In this document: positions 20,760 through 29,552 of the stretch, in pieces | Position numbering within the stretch: the stretch's first letter is position 1 | Layout: every line of letters begins with the position of its first letter | NCBI RefSeq assembly: GCF_000331735.1 | Contig: NC_020126.1 | Location: 5,350,501 to 5,414,500, forward strand | Source: Myxococcus stipitatus DSM 14675 | GTDB taxonomy: Bacteria; Myxococcota; Myxococcia; Myxococcales; Myxococcaceae | Length of the DNA: 64,000 nucleotides | Direction: 5' to 3' | Program-made: the position numbers and the translations under genes | The notes under the pieces: generated by a model | Database searches by the model: none | The model's input: only the letters and a program-made list of their open reading frames with translations | Told to the model about the DNA's origin: nothing

Positions 20760-22514
20760 TTATTCACCCGGGGCCGGGGGCGTTCCCGTCACACGCGCGA
20801 GAGCCGCCATTCCCAACCGGACGTCGAACCAGCTCTTCGCCCGGTCGCCTGTAACCTGTGCATAGGCGGTGAAAGCGTCCACCAAATCGCGCGTCTCGCC
20901 CGTCCCCAGGTCGAACGCGGCGAAGGCGGCCGTCACCCAGCGGCGAGCGCTCTTCTCGGCATCGGTGAAGGCGCGGGCCTTGGCCCACGCGGCCACCAGC
21001 TCTCCGTGCACCTTCGTCACTTCCAGCCGGATGCCGGCGCGAATCTGCTTCTCCTGGGCGCGAAGCTTGTCGAGCTCCGCCCGCGCCTGGTCGAGCTGCG
21101 CGTCCTTGATGGGGATATCGAAGGTGCCCCGCATCACCAGGCCCAGCCCGGCGGTGCGGTCGTTGTAGGGGTCGAACGCGAACGGGTTCTTCTGTCGCGT
21201 CGCGCTGGTGGTGTAGCGGACGTCGTAGAAGCCCGCGAGTCCCAGGTCCGGGAAGTAGCTGCGCTCGCGGATGAACACTTCCGCCTCGCGCGCGATGATT
21301 CCGGCGGCAATGGCGGTGAGCTCCGGCCGGTAGTTCTCGGCCAGGGTCAGCGCTCGCTCCAAGGAAGGTGGTTCCACCGCGGCCTGCGGCTCGAGGTCCT
21401 CCTCGACGACCTCCACCTCGGCCCCCGGCGACGCGTTGGCCAGCACACCGATGGCCGTCAGCGCGAGCATCTTCCCCTGCTGGGCCTCCGCCTTGCGCGC
21501 CTCCACCACCTGCCGGAAGAAGCGGACCTTGTACGTGTCCACCTGGGAGACCTGGGGCGACTCTTCCTTCAAGAGCGCGGCGATCTTCTCGGCGGCGTCC
21601 TCCAACCGCTTGGCAACCTCGTCGATCTGCTGGAGGCCCGAGCGCGCCAGCTGATAGCTGAAGTAGGCCTGGGCGGCCTGGAAGCCCGCCTCATCTCGGG
21701 CCCGCTCTCGCAGCGCCGCACCGAGGACAGGCCCCTGTGCTCCCGCCTTCTTGAGCGCCGTCAGCTTTCCGAAAGTGTAGAGCGGCAACACGGCGTTGCC
21801 GTTCGAGAACATCGTCACGCCGACCTTGCCGAAGTTGAGGTCACCTTCGTAGGAGGCCTTCGTGGTGGGCGGCCCGCCCAGGGAGTTGTTCCGGGCCTCA
21901 GGCACCGGACCGCCCATGCCCACTGAGATCTCGAACTTGGGGAACCACGCCCAGCGCGCCTGTTCATAGAGCGCCTCGAACTTGCGCAGCTCCGCGCTCG
22001 CCTCCTCCACTCGGGAGTCCGACGTGCGAGCCCGCTCCACGAGCTGCTCCAACGTCAGGGGCGAGGCCTTTGCCGGAGCGGCCTCTGCGTCGGGCGTCTG
22101 GCGCACCTTGTCCCCGGCCTGCTGCGCCTCGACCGCGGTCTCCCGCATCGGAGCGGGCGACACCGTCCGGCCCTCGATCTGCGGCGTCGGATTCTCCACC
22201 GTCTCGGGAGCAATCACCGGAGGTGCTGGAGGAATCACCGTACCCGCGCTGGGATTCGTATTGGGCGAGGGCGTTCTCGGCGCCGAAGGCGTCGAGACAG
22301 AGGGCTTCGCGCCAGCACCTGTCGAGGAATCACCGCCGGTTCCGGTCCCCGTCGCACCCGAGGTGGAGGGGCCGCTCGGCGTCGGCGCGCTTCCCGTGGT
22401 TCCCGGCGTCGCGCCGCCACCCTGCCCCGTGGAGCCGGGTGTGAACTGCGCGGCGGACAGTCCGGCCGCGAGCACCAGCGCCACTGTCACGCCTCGATCC
22501 AGGTGTCTGCGCAT
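20760..22514 (-). CDS. TolC-family outer-membrane efflux protein
   Basis: 584 aa. Signal peptide (VALVLAAGLSAAQ) then about 125 residues of Thr/Ser/Pro/Gly-rich low complexity (~25-150) before the first OEP repeat at LTLEQLVERARTSD. The two repeats hold helical pairs with LQQIDEVAKRLEDA and VEPPSLERALTLAENYRPEL. ATG 22514 follows AGAGG seven bases upstream. Provides the outer-membrane channel for RND or ABC exporters. The MMPL exporter 5 kb away is a possible partner. It precedes the MlaC-like gene by 53 bases. Confidence 0.88.
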   Translation of the reverse strand: MRRHLDRGVTVALVLAAGLSAAQFTPGSTGQGGGATPGTTGSAPTPSGPSTSGATGTGTGGDSSTGAGAKPSVSTPSAPRTPSPNTNPSAGTVIPPAPPVIAPETVENPTPQIEGRTVSPAPMRETAVEAQQAGDKVRQTPDAEAAPAKASPLTLEQLVERARTSDSRVEEASAELRKFEALYEQARWAWFPKFEISVGMGGPVPEARNNSLGGPPTTKASYEGDLNFGKVGVTMFSNGNAVLPLYTFGKLTALKKAGAQGPVLGAALRERARDEAGFQAAQAYFSYQLARSGLQQIDEVAKRLEDAAEKIAALLKEESPQVSQVDTYKVRFFRQVVEARKAEAQQGKMLALTAIGVLANASPGAEVEVVEEDLEPQAAVEPPSLERALTLAENYRPELTAIAAGIIAREAEVFIRERSYFPDLGLAGFYDVRYTTSATRQKNPFAFDPYNDRTAGLGLVMRGTFDIPIKDAQLDQARAELDKLRAQEKQIRAGIRLEVTKVHGELVAAWAKARAFTDAEKSARRWVTAAFAAFDLGTGETRDLVDAFTAYAQVTGDRAKSWFDVRLGMAALARVTGTPPAPGE

Positions 22515-22756
22515 CACTCGGCCTCTCGCGAGCCCCCATACCCGAGAATCTCGCGATGGCGCAGCATCTTCGTTCGCCGACACACAGTCACCGCCCAACT
22601 TCATTGGCAACCCAGAGTCCGCCTTCGTCACGCTTGGATCAGTCCCCGCACCGGCTCGGTGGGTTTTCTGAACGAAACACCGCAGCCACCGCGACGTGTC
22701 CTCGAGCCCCGCCGCCAGAATCATTGGGAGCCTGGGGCCCGGCGAAGACACCGGAA
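22515..22756. other. Intergenic region upstream of tolC
   Basis: About 240 bases with no credible gene. It must hold the tolC promoter on the minus strand, but I could not see a convincing -35/-10 or sigma-54 motif. Confidence 0.5.
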
Positions 22757-22789
22757 AACAAAAAAGCCCGCCTGGTTTCCCAGGCGGGC
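22757..22789 (-). terminator. Rho-independent terminator after tRNA-Ala
   Basis: Minus strand: GCCCGCCTGG, loop GAAA, CCAGGCGGGC, then TTTTTT. The stem is a perfect 10 bp with a GNRA loop and a T-run. Confidence 0.93.
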
Positions 22790-22804
22790 CTTTCTATTTC
22801 AGAG

Positions 22805-22877
<73 letters not shown>

Positions 22878-22932
22878 GATTTTTTGCTGCTGGCCGCCTT
22901 GGGAAGCGGCCGGCGTCGGAAGTGGGTGCCTT

Positions 22933-23334
22933 CTACCGTTTCTTGTTCCCAGGTGCCAGAACTGTTTGAGGCTTCGGTGCATTTTTTCCAACCTTCAACC
23001 GCTCGGCGATCTCCTCGCCCTCCCGAAGGATGTCCGTGAGCTCACGGGCATGCGCTTCCGCCGCCTGCTCGGCCGCCTCGATGGACTTGAGCGCCGAAGC
23101 GAATCCAGCGGGGAGCTCCAGCTTCCCCTTCTGGATCTGCCGGTAGACGAGCTCGCCCAGCTCCTTCAGGGCGCGGTCCTTCTGGTCCTTGAGGACGGTG
23201 GCCTTGGCGTTCGCGCGAGCGAGGTCCGTGTTGCGCTCCACCGCTTCGCGGAGCTGCGTCAGTCGCGCCTGCGCGGACTGGAAGGCCTCGTTGATCTGCT
23301 TCATCACTTCGGTCTGCTTCGCGTCGGCCGCCAC
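22933..23334 (-). CDS. Small coiled-coil protein, 133 aa
   Basis: Hypothetical. Almost entirely helical with heptad-like Ala/Leu/Glu/Lys pattern (residues 10-115) and a basic tail (NKKR). No signal peptide or Cys. GTG 23334 (VAADAKQTEV) has AAGGGG about ten bases upstream. An internal ATG at residue 11 is an alternative. It sits between rsmB and tRNA-Ala. A structural or nucleoid-associated role is possible, but nothing proves it. Confidence 0.65.
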   Translation of the reverse strand: MAADAKQTEVMKQINEAFQSAQARLTQLREAVERNTDLARANAKATVLKDQKDRALKELGELVYRQIQKGKLELPAGFASALKSIEAAEQAAEAHARELTDILREGEEIAERLKVGKNAPKPQTVLAPGNKKR

Positions 23335-23396
23335 GTGGGTATCACCCCTTGAAGAACCTTCGCTGGCGTAGCGTGTGGCCTCGTGGACTGTCAACC

Positions 23397-24776
23397 CTAC
23401 CGAGTCCTGCGAAGCCTCGCGGCGAAGAAGCCGCCCCCGGGCACGCGCGGAGGCAGCGCCTTGAGGTACGGGCCCTGCGCGGCACGTGCGGACTGCTCCG
23501 CCCCCAGCACGTCCGAGACCGGCTCCAGCGTGAACTCCGGGTGCTTCGCCAGGAAGGCCTCGACGACCGCCTCGTCCTCCTCGGGCAACACCGAGCAGGT
23601 GGCATAGACGACGAGTGCACCGTGCTTCACCTGGCGGGAAACCTCCTCCAGCAGCTCCGACTGGGTCGTCTGGAACTTGGAGATCTCCTGCGCGGTCAGC
23701 TTCCACTTCTGGTCGGGCTCTCGGGCCAGCGAGCCCGTGCCGCTGCAAGGCGCATCGATGAGGAGGACATCCGCCTCGGACAGCGGCATCGGCTGCGGGA
23801 AGGCGACCTGCCGGAGGGAGAAGTGGCGCACGCGCTCACGGGCCTCGGCCAAGCGGCGCCGGGAGCGATCTCCCGCGAGCACCTTGCCCGACGGACCGAC
23901 GAAGTCCGCCAGCGCCAGTGTCTTGCCGCCCGCGCCCGCGCAGACATCCGCCACGGTGAGCCCCGTCATCGAGCCCCCCACGGGACGGCACACCTCGGAG
24001 ATGAGCTGGCTGCCCACGTCCTGGACCTGGAGCCGGCCCGTCTTCATGACGCGCGTCTCGAAGACGCGGTGGCTGGCATCCACCACCCGCACCGCGTCGG
24101 GCGCCGCGAGCACCGCCTCCGCGGCGACCCCTTCCTCGATCAAGGCCGCGAGCACCACATCCCGCGTCCCCGGAGGACGGACCCGGAAGTGCAGCCCGGG
24201 GTCTTCATCCAAGGAGGACAGCAGTCCCTCGAGAACCTCTTCGGGATAGGCCTGCGCCAGCTTCTGGACGAGCCAGTTGGGGAACGAGTACCGGACCGCG
24301 AGCCGCTCCGCGTGTGAGTCCGGAAGCGGCGGCTCGGACAGCGGCGACTCCACCACGTTCTGGAGGATGTCGTCCTTGATGGTGCGCGGCCGGACAGGCC
24401 CCGGAAGCCGGACCTCCGGACCGATGCGCGCCCAGTTCTCTCCACAGAAGAGGCGGCGCCACAGCGCATAGCGCACCAGGGCCTGGTCCTCCGTCAGCCC
24501 CAGCTTCCCAGGGGGATGCCCCAGGGTCCGCGAGGCCAGGTCCAACAAGCGTTGGTGCCGTGACAGCTCCCGCACCACCAGGGCCGCGAACCGGCGCTCC
24601 TGTCCTCCGAGCCCATCCGCGTCTCGGAGTGCATTGGCCAACGCCGCCTTGAGCGGCTCGCCGCGCAGCACCGCGATGTGTGCTTCCAGTGCCGCCGTCG
24701 CCGCGCGTCGCGAGGGACGCCCCAGGCGCGCCGCATCCAGCGGAGTTGTGGGCCAGACAGTGTCCACGGGTCCCAA
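23397..24776 (-). CDS. rsmB: 16S rRNA (cytosine-967-C5)-methyltransferase, RsmB type
   Basis: 459 aa. An N-terminal NusB-like helical domain (residues ~20-150) precedes a NOL1/NOP2/Sun methyltransferase domain. The SAM site is VADVCAGAGGKTLAL; the two catalytic cysteines are in DAPCSGTGSL and YATCSVLPEEDE. The C-terminus GGGFFAARLRR is the usual family end. It starts nine bases after the receiver-cupin gene, so they form an operon. Another RsmF-like target cannot be excluded, but the NusB domain favours RsmB. Confidence 0.88.
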   Translation of the reverse strand: MGPVDTVWPTTPLDAARLGRPSRRAATAALEAHIAVLRGEPLKAALANALRDADGLGGQERRFAALVVRELSRHQRLLDLASRTLGHPPGKLGLTEDQALVRYALWRRLFCGENWARIGPEVRLPGPVRPRTIKDDILQNVVESPLSEPPLPDSHAERLAVRYSFPNWLVQKLAQAYPEEVLEGLLSSLDEDPGLHFRVRPPGTRDVVLAALIEEGVAAEAVLAAPDAVRVVDASHRVFETRVMKTGRLQVQDVGSQLISEVCRPVGGSMTGLTVADVCAGAGGKTLALADFVGPSGKVLAGDRSRRRLAEARERVRHFSLRQVAFPQPMPLSEADVLLIDAPCSGTGSLAREPDQKWKLTAQEISKFQTTQSELLEEVSRQVKHGALVVYATCSVLPEEDEAVVEAFLAKHPEFTLEPVSDVLGAEQSARAAQGPYLKALPPRVPGGGFFAARLRRTR

Positions 24777-24785
24777 CCTGCCCTT

Positions 24786-25454
24786 TCAACCGTCCAGGCC
24801 CAGCGTGATGACGAGGCACCCGTTGGGTGAGCGCACCTCCGGGGCATCCTCCGCGCCCACGAAGAACGTCGCCGGGGCGACGAATCGCGCCCCTTCAATG
24901 ATCAACTCGCCCTCCAACAACAGGGCCGCCTCCCGCCCCCGGGGCCGAGCCGACCAGGCCCACGTCCCCTCCGCCACCATCCGCACCCAGATGGCCCCAC
25001 CCACACCACCACCCGGCGAGGCCAGATGCACCCCAGGCGCGCACTCCACCCAATCGCCTTCAGAGGGAATCGTCCCGCGAGAGGCCGCCGCCACCCCCCG
25101 GTGCGCGGCCAGGAAGCGCTCCACCAGGCCGAGGATGTCCTCGATCTGAAAGGGCTTCACCAGGATGCCGTCGGGAATCGAGGGCCGCAGGGCCCGCGCG
25201 ACTTCCTCCGGGGACGCCGCGCTGACGATGGCCACCGCCTGACGCCCCTTCCGGGCCGCCTCCAGCACGGCGCGACCGCCCGCCTCGCCCCCACCTATCC
25301 GAAGGTCCGTCACGACGAGCTCGAAGCGCTCCTGCCTCAGGGCCGCCAGCGCCTCAGCGACCTCACCCACCGAGCGCACCTCCGCCAGGTCGGAGATCAG
25401 CTCACCCATGCCTTCCCGGAGGCTCGCGTCGTCCTCGACCAGCAGAACCTTCAT
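24786..25454 (-). CDS. Response-regulator receiver fused to a cupin-like domain
   Basis: 222 aa. Residues 1-120 are a receiver: acidic pair in LLVEDDAS, phospho-Asp in VVTDLRIG, Thr/Ser position in AIVSAAS, Lys in LVKPFQIED. Residues ~130-222 look like a cupin barrel (WVECAPGVHLA, LLLEGELIIEG, APATFFVGAEDAP), similar to ChrR-type anti-sigma cupins but without the usual His ligands. No DNA-binding domain. No kinase gene is adjacent. Co-transcribed with rsmB. The output may be ligand- or protein-binding. Confidence 0.8.
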   Translation of the reverse strand: MKVLLVEDDASLREGMGELISDLAEVRSVGEVAEALAALRQERFELVVTDLRIGGGEAGGRAVLEAARKGRQAVAIVSAASPEEVARALRPSIPDGILVKPFQIEDILGLVERFLAAHRGVAAASRGTIPSEGDWVECAPGVHLASPGGGVGGAIWVRMVAEGTWAWSARPRGREAALLLEGELIIEGARFVAPATFFVGAEDAPEVRSPNGCLVITLGLDG

Positions 25455-25553
25455 CTCGGGGTCTCTCCGACGCCCCTGACAGGAGCACGTCCTCCACCCT
25501 CCCAGACAGGGGGGCCGGCGCTACCATGCCGGTCGTCCACCCTTCTTGGGAAG

Positions 25554-25639
25554 TGGCCCTCCCCGGACTCGAACCGGGACGCGGGGTCAGCCGCAGCGGA
25601 TTTTGAGTCCGCCTCGTCTACCAATTTCGACAGAGGGCC
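25554..25639 (-). tRNA. tRNA-Leu(CAA)
   Basis: Class II tRNA of 86 bases. Acceptor GGCCCTC/GAGGGCC, anticodon stem GCGGA/TCCGC with loop CTCAAAA giving CAA, a long variable arm (TGCGGCTGACCCCGCG region), and T-arm CCCGG-TTCGAGT-CCGGG. CCA is not encoded. Confidence 0.96.
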
Positions 25640-25736
25640 GTTTGTTGGCGAAGCGGCCAGACGTATACCGCGACCGCCGCCCAGATGCATCCGAAGATTG
25701 CGGTGCCGAACGCACATCGCTATGAGGGGCCCCCGC

Positions 25737-26483
25737 ATGTACAACCTTCTCATTTCGCTGGCAGTGGGATTCTTGGTCGCGCTGCTCGTGAAGCTCGCGA
25801 ACTTCTCCATCTGGGCCGGGCTCGTCCCGGGCCTGATTGCCGCCGTCATCACCTTCATCCTCCTGGCAAGGCGGGTCGCCAGCCGCATCCAGGGGCTCAT
25901 GTCGACGGTGCAGCAGGACCTCCAGTCCCAGCCCACCAGTCAGAAGGACGCGCAAGGTCGGGTCGACCGCGCCGTCAAGACGCTGGAGAAGGGCCTGGTC
26001 TACGAGAAGTGGCAGTTCATGGTGGGCCCGGAGATTCACGCCCAGATTGGCATGTTGAAGTACATGGTGAAGGACCTGGAAGGCGCCCAGGCCCACTTCA
26101 ACAAGGGCAGCTCCCGCAACTACATGGCCAAGGCCATGGAGGCCGCCCTCTACTACCAGCGTGACAATGTCCCCGCGATGAAGGCCTCCTTCGAAGCCGC
26201 GTGCAAGAGCGGCAAGAAGGAGCCCATCGTCTGGGCCGCGTACGCCTGGTGCCTCCTCCAGAAGAAGGAGAAGGACGAGGCCCTCAAGGTGCTCGGCCGC
26301 GCCGTCGAGGAGAACCCCAAGGACGAGAAGCTCAAGGGCAGCCTCGCCCAGCTCCAGAACGACAAGCGTCTGAAGATGAAGCCCTACGAGCCCACCTGGT
26401 GGCAGTTCGGCCTGGAGGCGCCGCCGATGATGCCGCCCTCGGGTGGCGGCGGGCGCCGGATGCAGTTCGTTACGCGACGCTGA
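25737..26483 (+). CDS. TPR-like membrane protein, 248 aa
   Basis: Two N-terminal transmembrane helices (residues ~3-22 and ~27-47), then a soluble part with tetratricopeptide-like helix pairs (VYEKWQFMVGPEIHAQIGML, AYAWCLLQKKEKDEALKVLG, AVEENPKDEKLKGSL). The C-terminus is Gly/Arg rich. ATG 25737 has AGGGG seven bases upstream; an ATG 15 bases earlier is possible. Likely a scaffold at the inner membrane. It is alone, between tRNA-Leu and a regulator. Confidence 0.78.
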   Translation: MYNLLISLAVGFLVALLVKLANFSIWAGLVPGLIAAVITFILLARRVASRIQGLMSTVQQDLQSQPTSQKDAQGRVDRAVKTLEKGLVYEKWQFMVGPEIHAQIGMLKYMVKDLEGAQAHFNKGSSRNYMAKAMEAALYYQRDNVPAMKASFEAACKSGKKEPIVWAAYAWCLLQKKEKDEALKVLGRAVEENPKDEKLKGSLAQLQNDKRLKMKPYEPTWWQFGLEAPPMMPPSGGGGRRMQFVTRR

Positions 26484-26495
26484 TCCCCGACGCAT

Positions 26496-26515
26496 GGAGG
26501 GCATCCGTGCCCTCC
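26496..26515 (+). terminator. Hairpin after the TPR-like gene
   Basis: GGAGGGCA-TCCG-TGCCCTCC: a perfect 8-bp stem with a tight 4-base loop, 13 bases after the stop. Weak T-tract (TT). Confidence 0.55.
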
Positions 26516-26626
26516 TTCGCCCGGGAATTCCTACCGGGCGACGCCTCGTCCACGCTGGAACGACTTCCGCTCCGGTTCCTCCAGGGCGTGGGTTGTCACT
26601 CCAACCCCCTGAAATGACTCCTGCCC

Positions 26627-26649
26627 GCATGCCCTGGGAGAGGGCATGC
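26627..26649. promoter_or_regulatory. Perfect inverted repeat upstream of the diguanylate cyclase gene
   Basis: GCATGCCCT-GGGAG-AGGGCATGC: 9-bp arms, 5-base centre, 82 bases before the next start. No T-tract follows. An operator in the cyclase promoter is possible; a second terminator is the alternative. Confidence 0.4.
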
Positions 26650-26731
26650 AGCTTGCTCATTGTCTTCGCGCGCCGACGGGGAATGTCGCCGTCACGTGGA
26701 GTGGACGGGCAAGGCGGCGGCGGAGAGGGTC

Positions 26732-27688
26732 ATGCAAAGGCGAGGGCGCACCTCGGAGCGGTCCCTCCTCCTCATCATCGAGGATGACGCGGGTGTACTG
26801 GAGAGCCTGTCCGACTTGCTCGCGGCGCGTTTCGACGTGCTGGCGGCGGCGGACGCGGGCATGGGGTTGGAGTTGGCCCGTGAGCACGGCCCGGACCTCA
26901 TCCTCCTGGACAGATTCCTGCCCAGTGGGGATGGGCTGACAGTCCTGGAGGCCCTGCAGCTCGACTCCCATACCGAGTCCACGCCCGTCATCTTCCTCAC
27001 CGGGGACGCGGACGAGGCCACCCTGGAGCGCTGCTTGGAGAAGGGCGCGGTGGACTTCATCCACAAGCCGGCGAGCGCGAGGGAGCTCATGGCACGGATT
27101 GACCGGGCGCTGCGGCAGAGTGAACAGCAGCGGCGGTTGCAGATCCTCGCCCAGACGGACGCCCTCACGGGCCTGGCGAACTTCCGGGCCCTCTCCGTGC
27201 GGCTGGAGGAGGAGCTGCGCCGCGCCCACCGGTATGGCTACCCGCTGAGCGTGGTGGTCATCGACCTGGACCACCTCAAGGCCATCAACGACGGGATGGG
27301 CCACGACGTGGGGAACCAGGCCATCCTCGCGCTGGCCAATCAGCTCAAGGGGAACCTGCGCGAGTCGGACTTCGCGGCGCGCTTCGGCGGAGATGAGTTC
27401 ATCGCGCTGCTGCCGCACCAGACGGCGGAGGAGGCGGCGGTGTTCGCCGAGCGGATCCGCGCCGGGCTGCGTTCCGTCGGCGTGCAGAAGGGCGATGGGC
27501 GCCCCGCCTCCTTCGGGTTGAGCGTGAGCGTTGGCATCGCCGACCACACATTGGAATCACCCCGGGACGACGCAGAGACGCTGATGAAGGCGGCGGACGC
27601 GGCCCTCTATGAGGCCAAGCGCGAAGGACGTGACCGGGTGGTGGTGTTCGGCCGTCCGGCGCTGTCGCCGCCCGCGCATCAGCACTGA
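26732..27688 (+). CDS. Receiver-GGDEF diguanylate cyclase
   Basis: 318 aa; makes the second messenger c-di-GMP. Residues 10-130 are a receiver (LLIIEDD, LILLDRFLP with the phospho-Asp, FIHKPAS with Lys); ~155-305 is a GGDEF domain with an intact RFGGDEF active site. RESD lies five residues before it, the inhibitory I-site (RxxD), so product feedback is expected. GGAGAG stands four bases before ATG 26732, which decides against a start 24 codons upstream. The next gene also carries a receiver. Confidence 0.92.
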   Translation: MQRRGRTSERSLLLIIEDDAGVLESLSDLLAARFDVLAAADAGMGLELAREHGPDLILLDRFLPSGDGLTVLEALQLDSHTESTPVIFLTGDADEATLERCLEKGAVDFIHKPASARELMARIDRALRQSEQQRRLQILAQTDALTGLANFRALSVRLEEELRRAHRYGYPLSVVVIDLDHLKAINDGMGHDVGNQAILALANQLKGNLRESDFAARFGGDEFIALLPHQTAEEAAVFAERIRAGLRSVGVQKGDGRPASFGLSVSVGIADHTLESPRDDAETLMKAADAALYEAKREGRDRVVVFGRPALSPPAHQH

Positions 27689-27735
27689 GCGCGGTGCCCG
27701 GCAAGCAGGCGACGGTGGGAAGCAAGAGGGCGCGG

Positions 27736-29475
27736 ATGACTCTAGGCAACAGGCTGGCGAGCGGTTCGAGGGTGGCAATCGTCGGAGGCGGCATCGCGGG
27801 GGCGGGACTGGCGGCCTCCCTTCTCTTCAATGGTCGAGCGCGTGGGCTGACGCTGGACGTTCGCGTCTATGCCGGAGGGCTGTCGGAGCGGACCTCGCCT
27901 CCCGTCGTGCTCACCCCCGAGTGCCGCTCGCGGCTGGCGGCGCTCGGGTGCCGCATCCCCCCTGAATGGCGCACGCACGAGCTGCGCGGCGTCGAGATCA
28001 TCGCCGAGGGCCGGCGCGAGCTCCTCCCCTCCTCTCCTGGCGGCATGTGGCTCGTTGATGGCTGGCCCTCCGGTGAGGGAGGACTGGCGCAGGTGCGCGG
28101 CATCCTCGCCAACGCCGCCAGCGCGCAGGGGGCTCGGTTCGTCGAGCGACATGTCGACCGGGTGGAGCGCCAGCCTCCCGCGCCAGATGCTCCCGTCGCC
28201 GTGCGAGGCACCGGGCCCATGGTGGTCCGTGCCCAGGGAAGCGGTGAGCGCTATCACGCGGTCGCCCTCGCGTGCGGCGCGGGTCCACTCCTAGGGGACG
28301 CCTTCTTCCCCGGGTTCCGCCCTGCCCCCACCATGCCCGCCGTCCAGGCGCGGCTGCGGCATGCGTCCTCGCGGCTGGAGATTGCCCCCGTCGCGAGGCT
28401 CTGGGTGGCGCCGCTGCCGACGGTCGATGGCCTGTTCCTCCTGCCCGGCGTGGACTCCGTCTACGCGCTGGCCTTCGGTCCCGCGGTGACTCCCGCGGAC
28501 CTGTGTCAGGCGCTGATGATGGCGGCCCGCGATGGCCTGCTGAGCGAGGGGTTCGAGCTGGCCGCGCTCGAGACCACGCGGCTTCCCTATGGCCCGGGCC
28601 GCACGCTCGTGGCTCCGGGACAGCTCGCGGTGGGGCCCGCGGCCTTCGGGCACCCCCTCCAGCTTGGACTGTCGGAGACGCTCGCCTCGTGCAGTCGCGC
28701 GGCGGTGGCGCTCCTGGATGGAGGACTGGACGCTCCCGCCCTGGAGCGCCGCTACGTCCGCGAGGGCCTTTGTGAGCTGATGGAGGACGCCGCCGCCGGA
28801 GCACGCTCGGTGGCGTGGATGCGCCGTGCCGGCAAGCGCGCGCCCGCGGCCTTCCTCGCGGCGAAGGGCCGGCGCACGTCGCTGGGCATCTATGGCGGCG
28901 GAGTCCTGGGGCTCAGCGCGCCCACGCCCCTGGCGTTACTGGGTGCGGTGCGCTGGGCGGGGCTGCGCGAGGTGGTGAGCGCCTGGCTTCGGACGACGGT
29001 GGACCCGGTGCCCATGGCGGTGCCGGACCTGGAGCCCGACCTGTACTACGTCGTGGATGACGACCCCGATGCTCGCGAGGCGCTGACGGCGCTCCTGGAG
29101 AGCACGGGCGCCAAGGTGGTGTCGTTCGCGGACGAACTGGCGCTGTTCTGCGCGGTTGCTCGCAGGCCGCCCACGGCCATCCTCCTCGACGTCGTGCTGC
29201 ATTGGGTGGATGGGCTCCGGCTCTGCGAGGGCTTGAAGCAACACCCCCTGACGCGTGGCACCCGGGTGGTGGTGATGAGCGGACTGAACCGGCCCCATGT
29301 CCGCCAGCGGGCGCTGGACGCGGGGGCGGAGGCCTTCCTGCCCAAGCCCGTGGACCCGGAGCGGCTGCTGCGCATCCTCACCGGACGCATGCCCGCGCCG
29401 AGCACGCCCGCGGACCCCACCTCTCCGCGACTGTCGGGTGATGCCAGCACGTCGGACCGCTACGCGGCGTCCTGA
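27736..29475 (+). CDS. FAD-dependent oxidoreductase fused to a C-terminal receiver domain
   Basis: 579 aa. Residues ~10-430 resemble flavin oxidoreductase/monooxygenase-type proteins: Rossmann VAIVGGGIAGAGLAAS at the N-terminus and a later GPAAFGHPLQLGLSET, near the usual FAD-ribityl position. Residues ~435-550 are a receiver: acidic triplet in YVVDDDPDARE, Asp in AILLDVVL, Lys in FLPKPVDPE. ATG 27736 has GAGGG upstream; a GTG 42 bases earlier is weaker. It follows the GGDEF gene by 47 bases. The fusion is unusual; substrate unknown. Confidence 0.8.
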   Translation: MTLGNRLASGSRVAIVGGGIAGAGLAASLLFNGRARGLTLDVRVYAGGLSERTSPPVVLTPECRSRLAALGCRIPPEWRTHELRGVEIIAEGRRELLPSSPGGMWLVDGWPSGEGGLAQVRGILANAASAQGARFVERHVDRVERQPPAPDAPVAVRGTGPMVVRAQGSGERYHAVALACGAGPLLGDAFFPGFRPAPTMPAVQARLRHASSRLEIAPVARLWVAPLPTVDGLFLLPGVDSVYALAFGPAVTPADLCQALMMAARDGLLSEGFELAALETTRLPYGPGRTLVAPGQLAVGPAAFGHPLQLGLSETLASCSRAAVALLDGGLDAPALERRYVREGLCELMEDAAAGARSVAWMRRAGKRAPAAFLAAKGRRTSLGIYGGGVLGLSAPTPLALLGAVRWAGLREVVSAWLRTTVDPVPMAVPDLEPDLYYVVDDDPDAREALTALLESTGAKVVSFADELALFCAVARRPPTAILLDVVLHWVDGLRLCEGLKQHPLTRGTRVVVMSGLNRPHVRQRALDAGAEAFLPKPVDPERLLRILTGRMPAPSTPADPTSPRLSGDASTSDRYAAS

Positions 29476-29497
29476 ACGCCCCTCGAGACAAAGCACC

Positions 29498-29526
29498 GGG
29501 CGCGGAGCCATCCAGCCTCCGCGCCC
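29498..29526. terminator. Bidirectional hairpin terminator
   Basis: GGGCGCGGAG pairs with CTCCGCGCCC (10 bp) over a 9-base loop, between the convergent oxidoreductase-receiver and HdeD-like genes. Confidence 0.6.
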
Positions 29527-29552
29527 TCGGTCCCCGTCATGAGGTCACGCCT

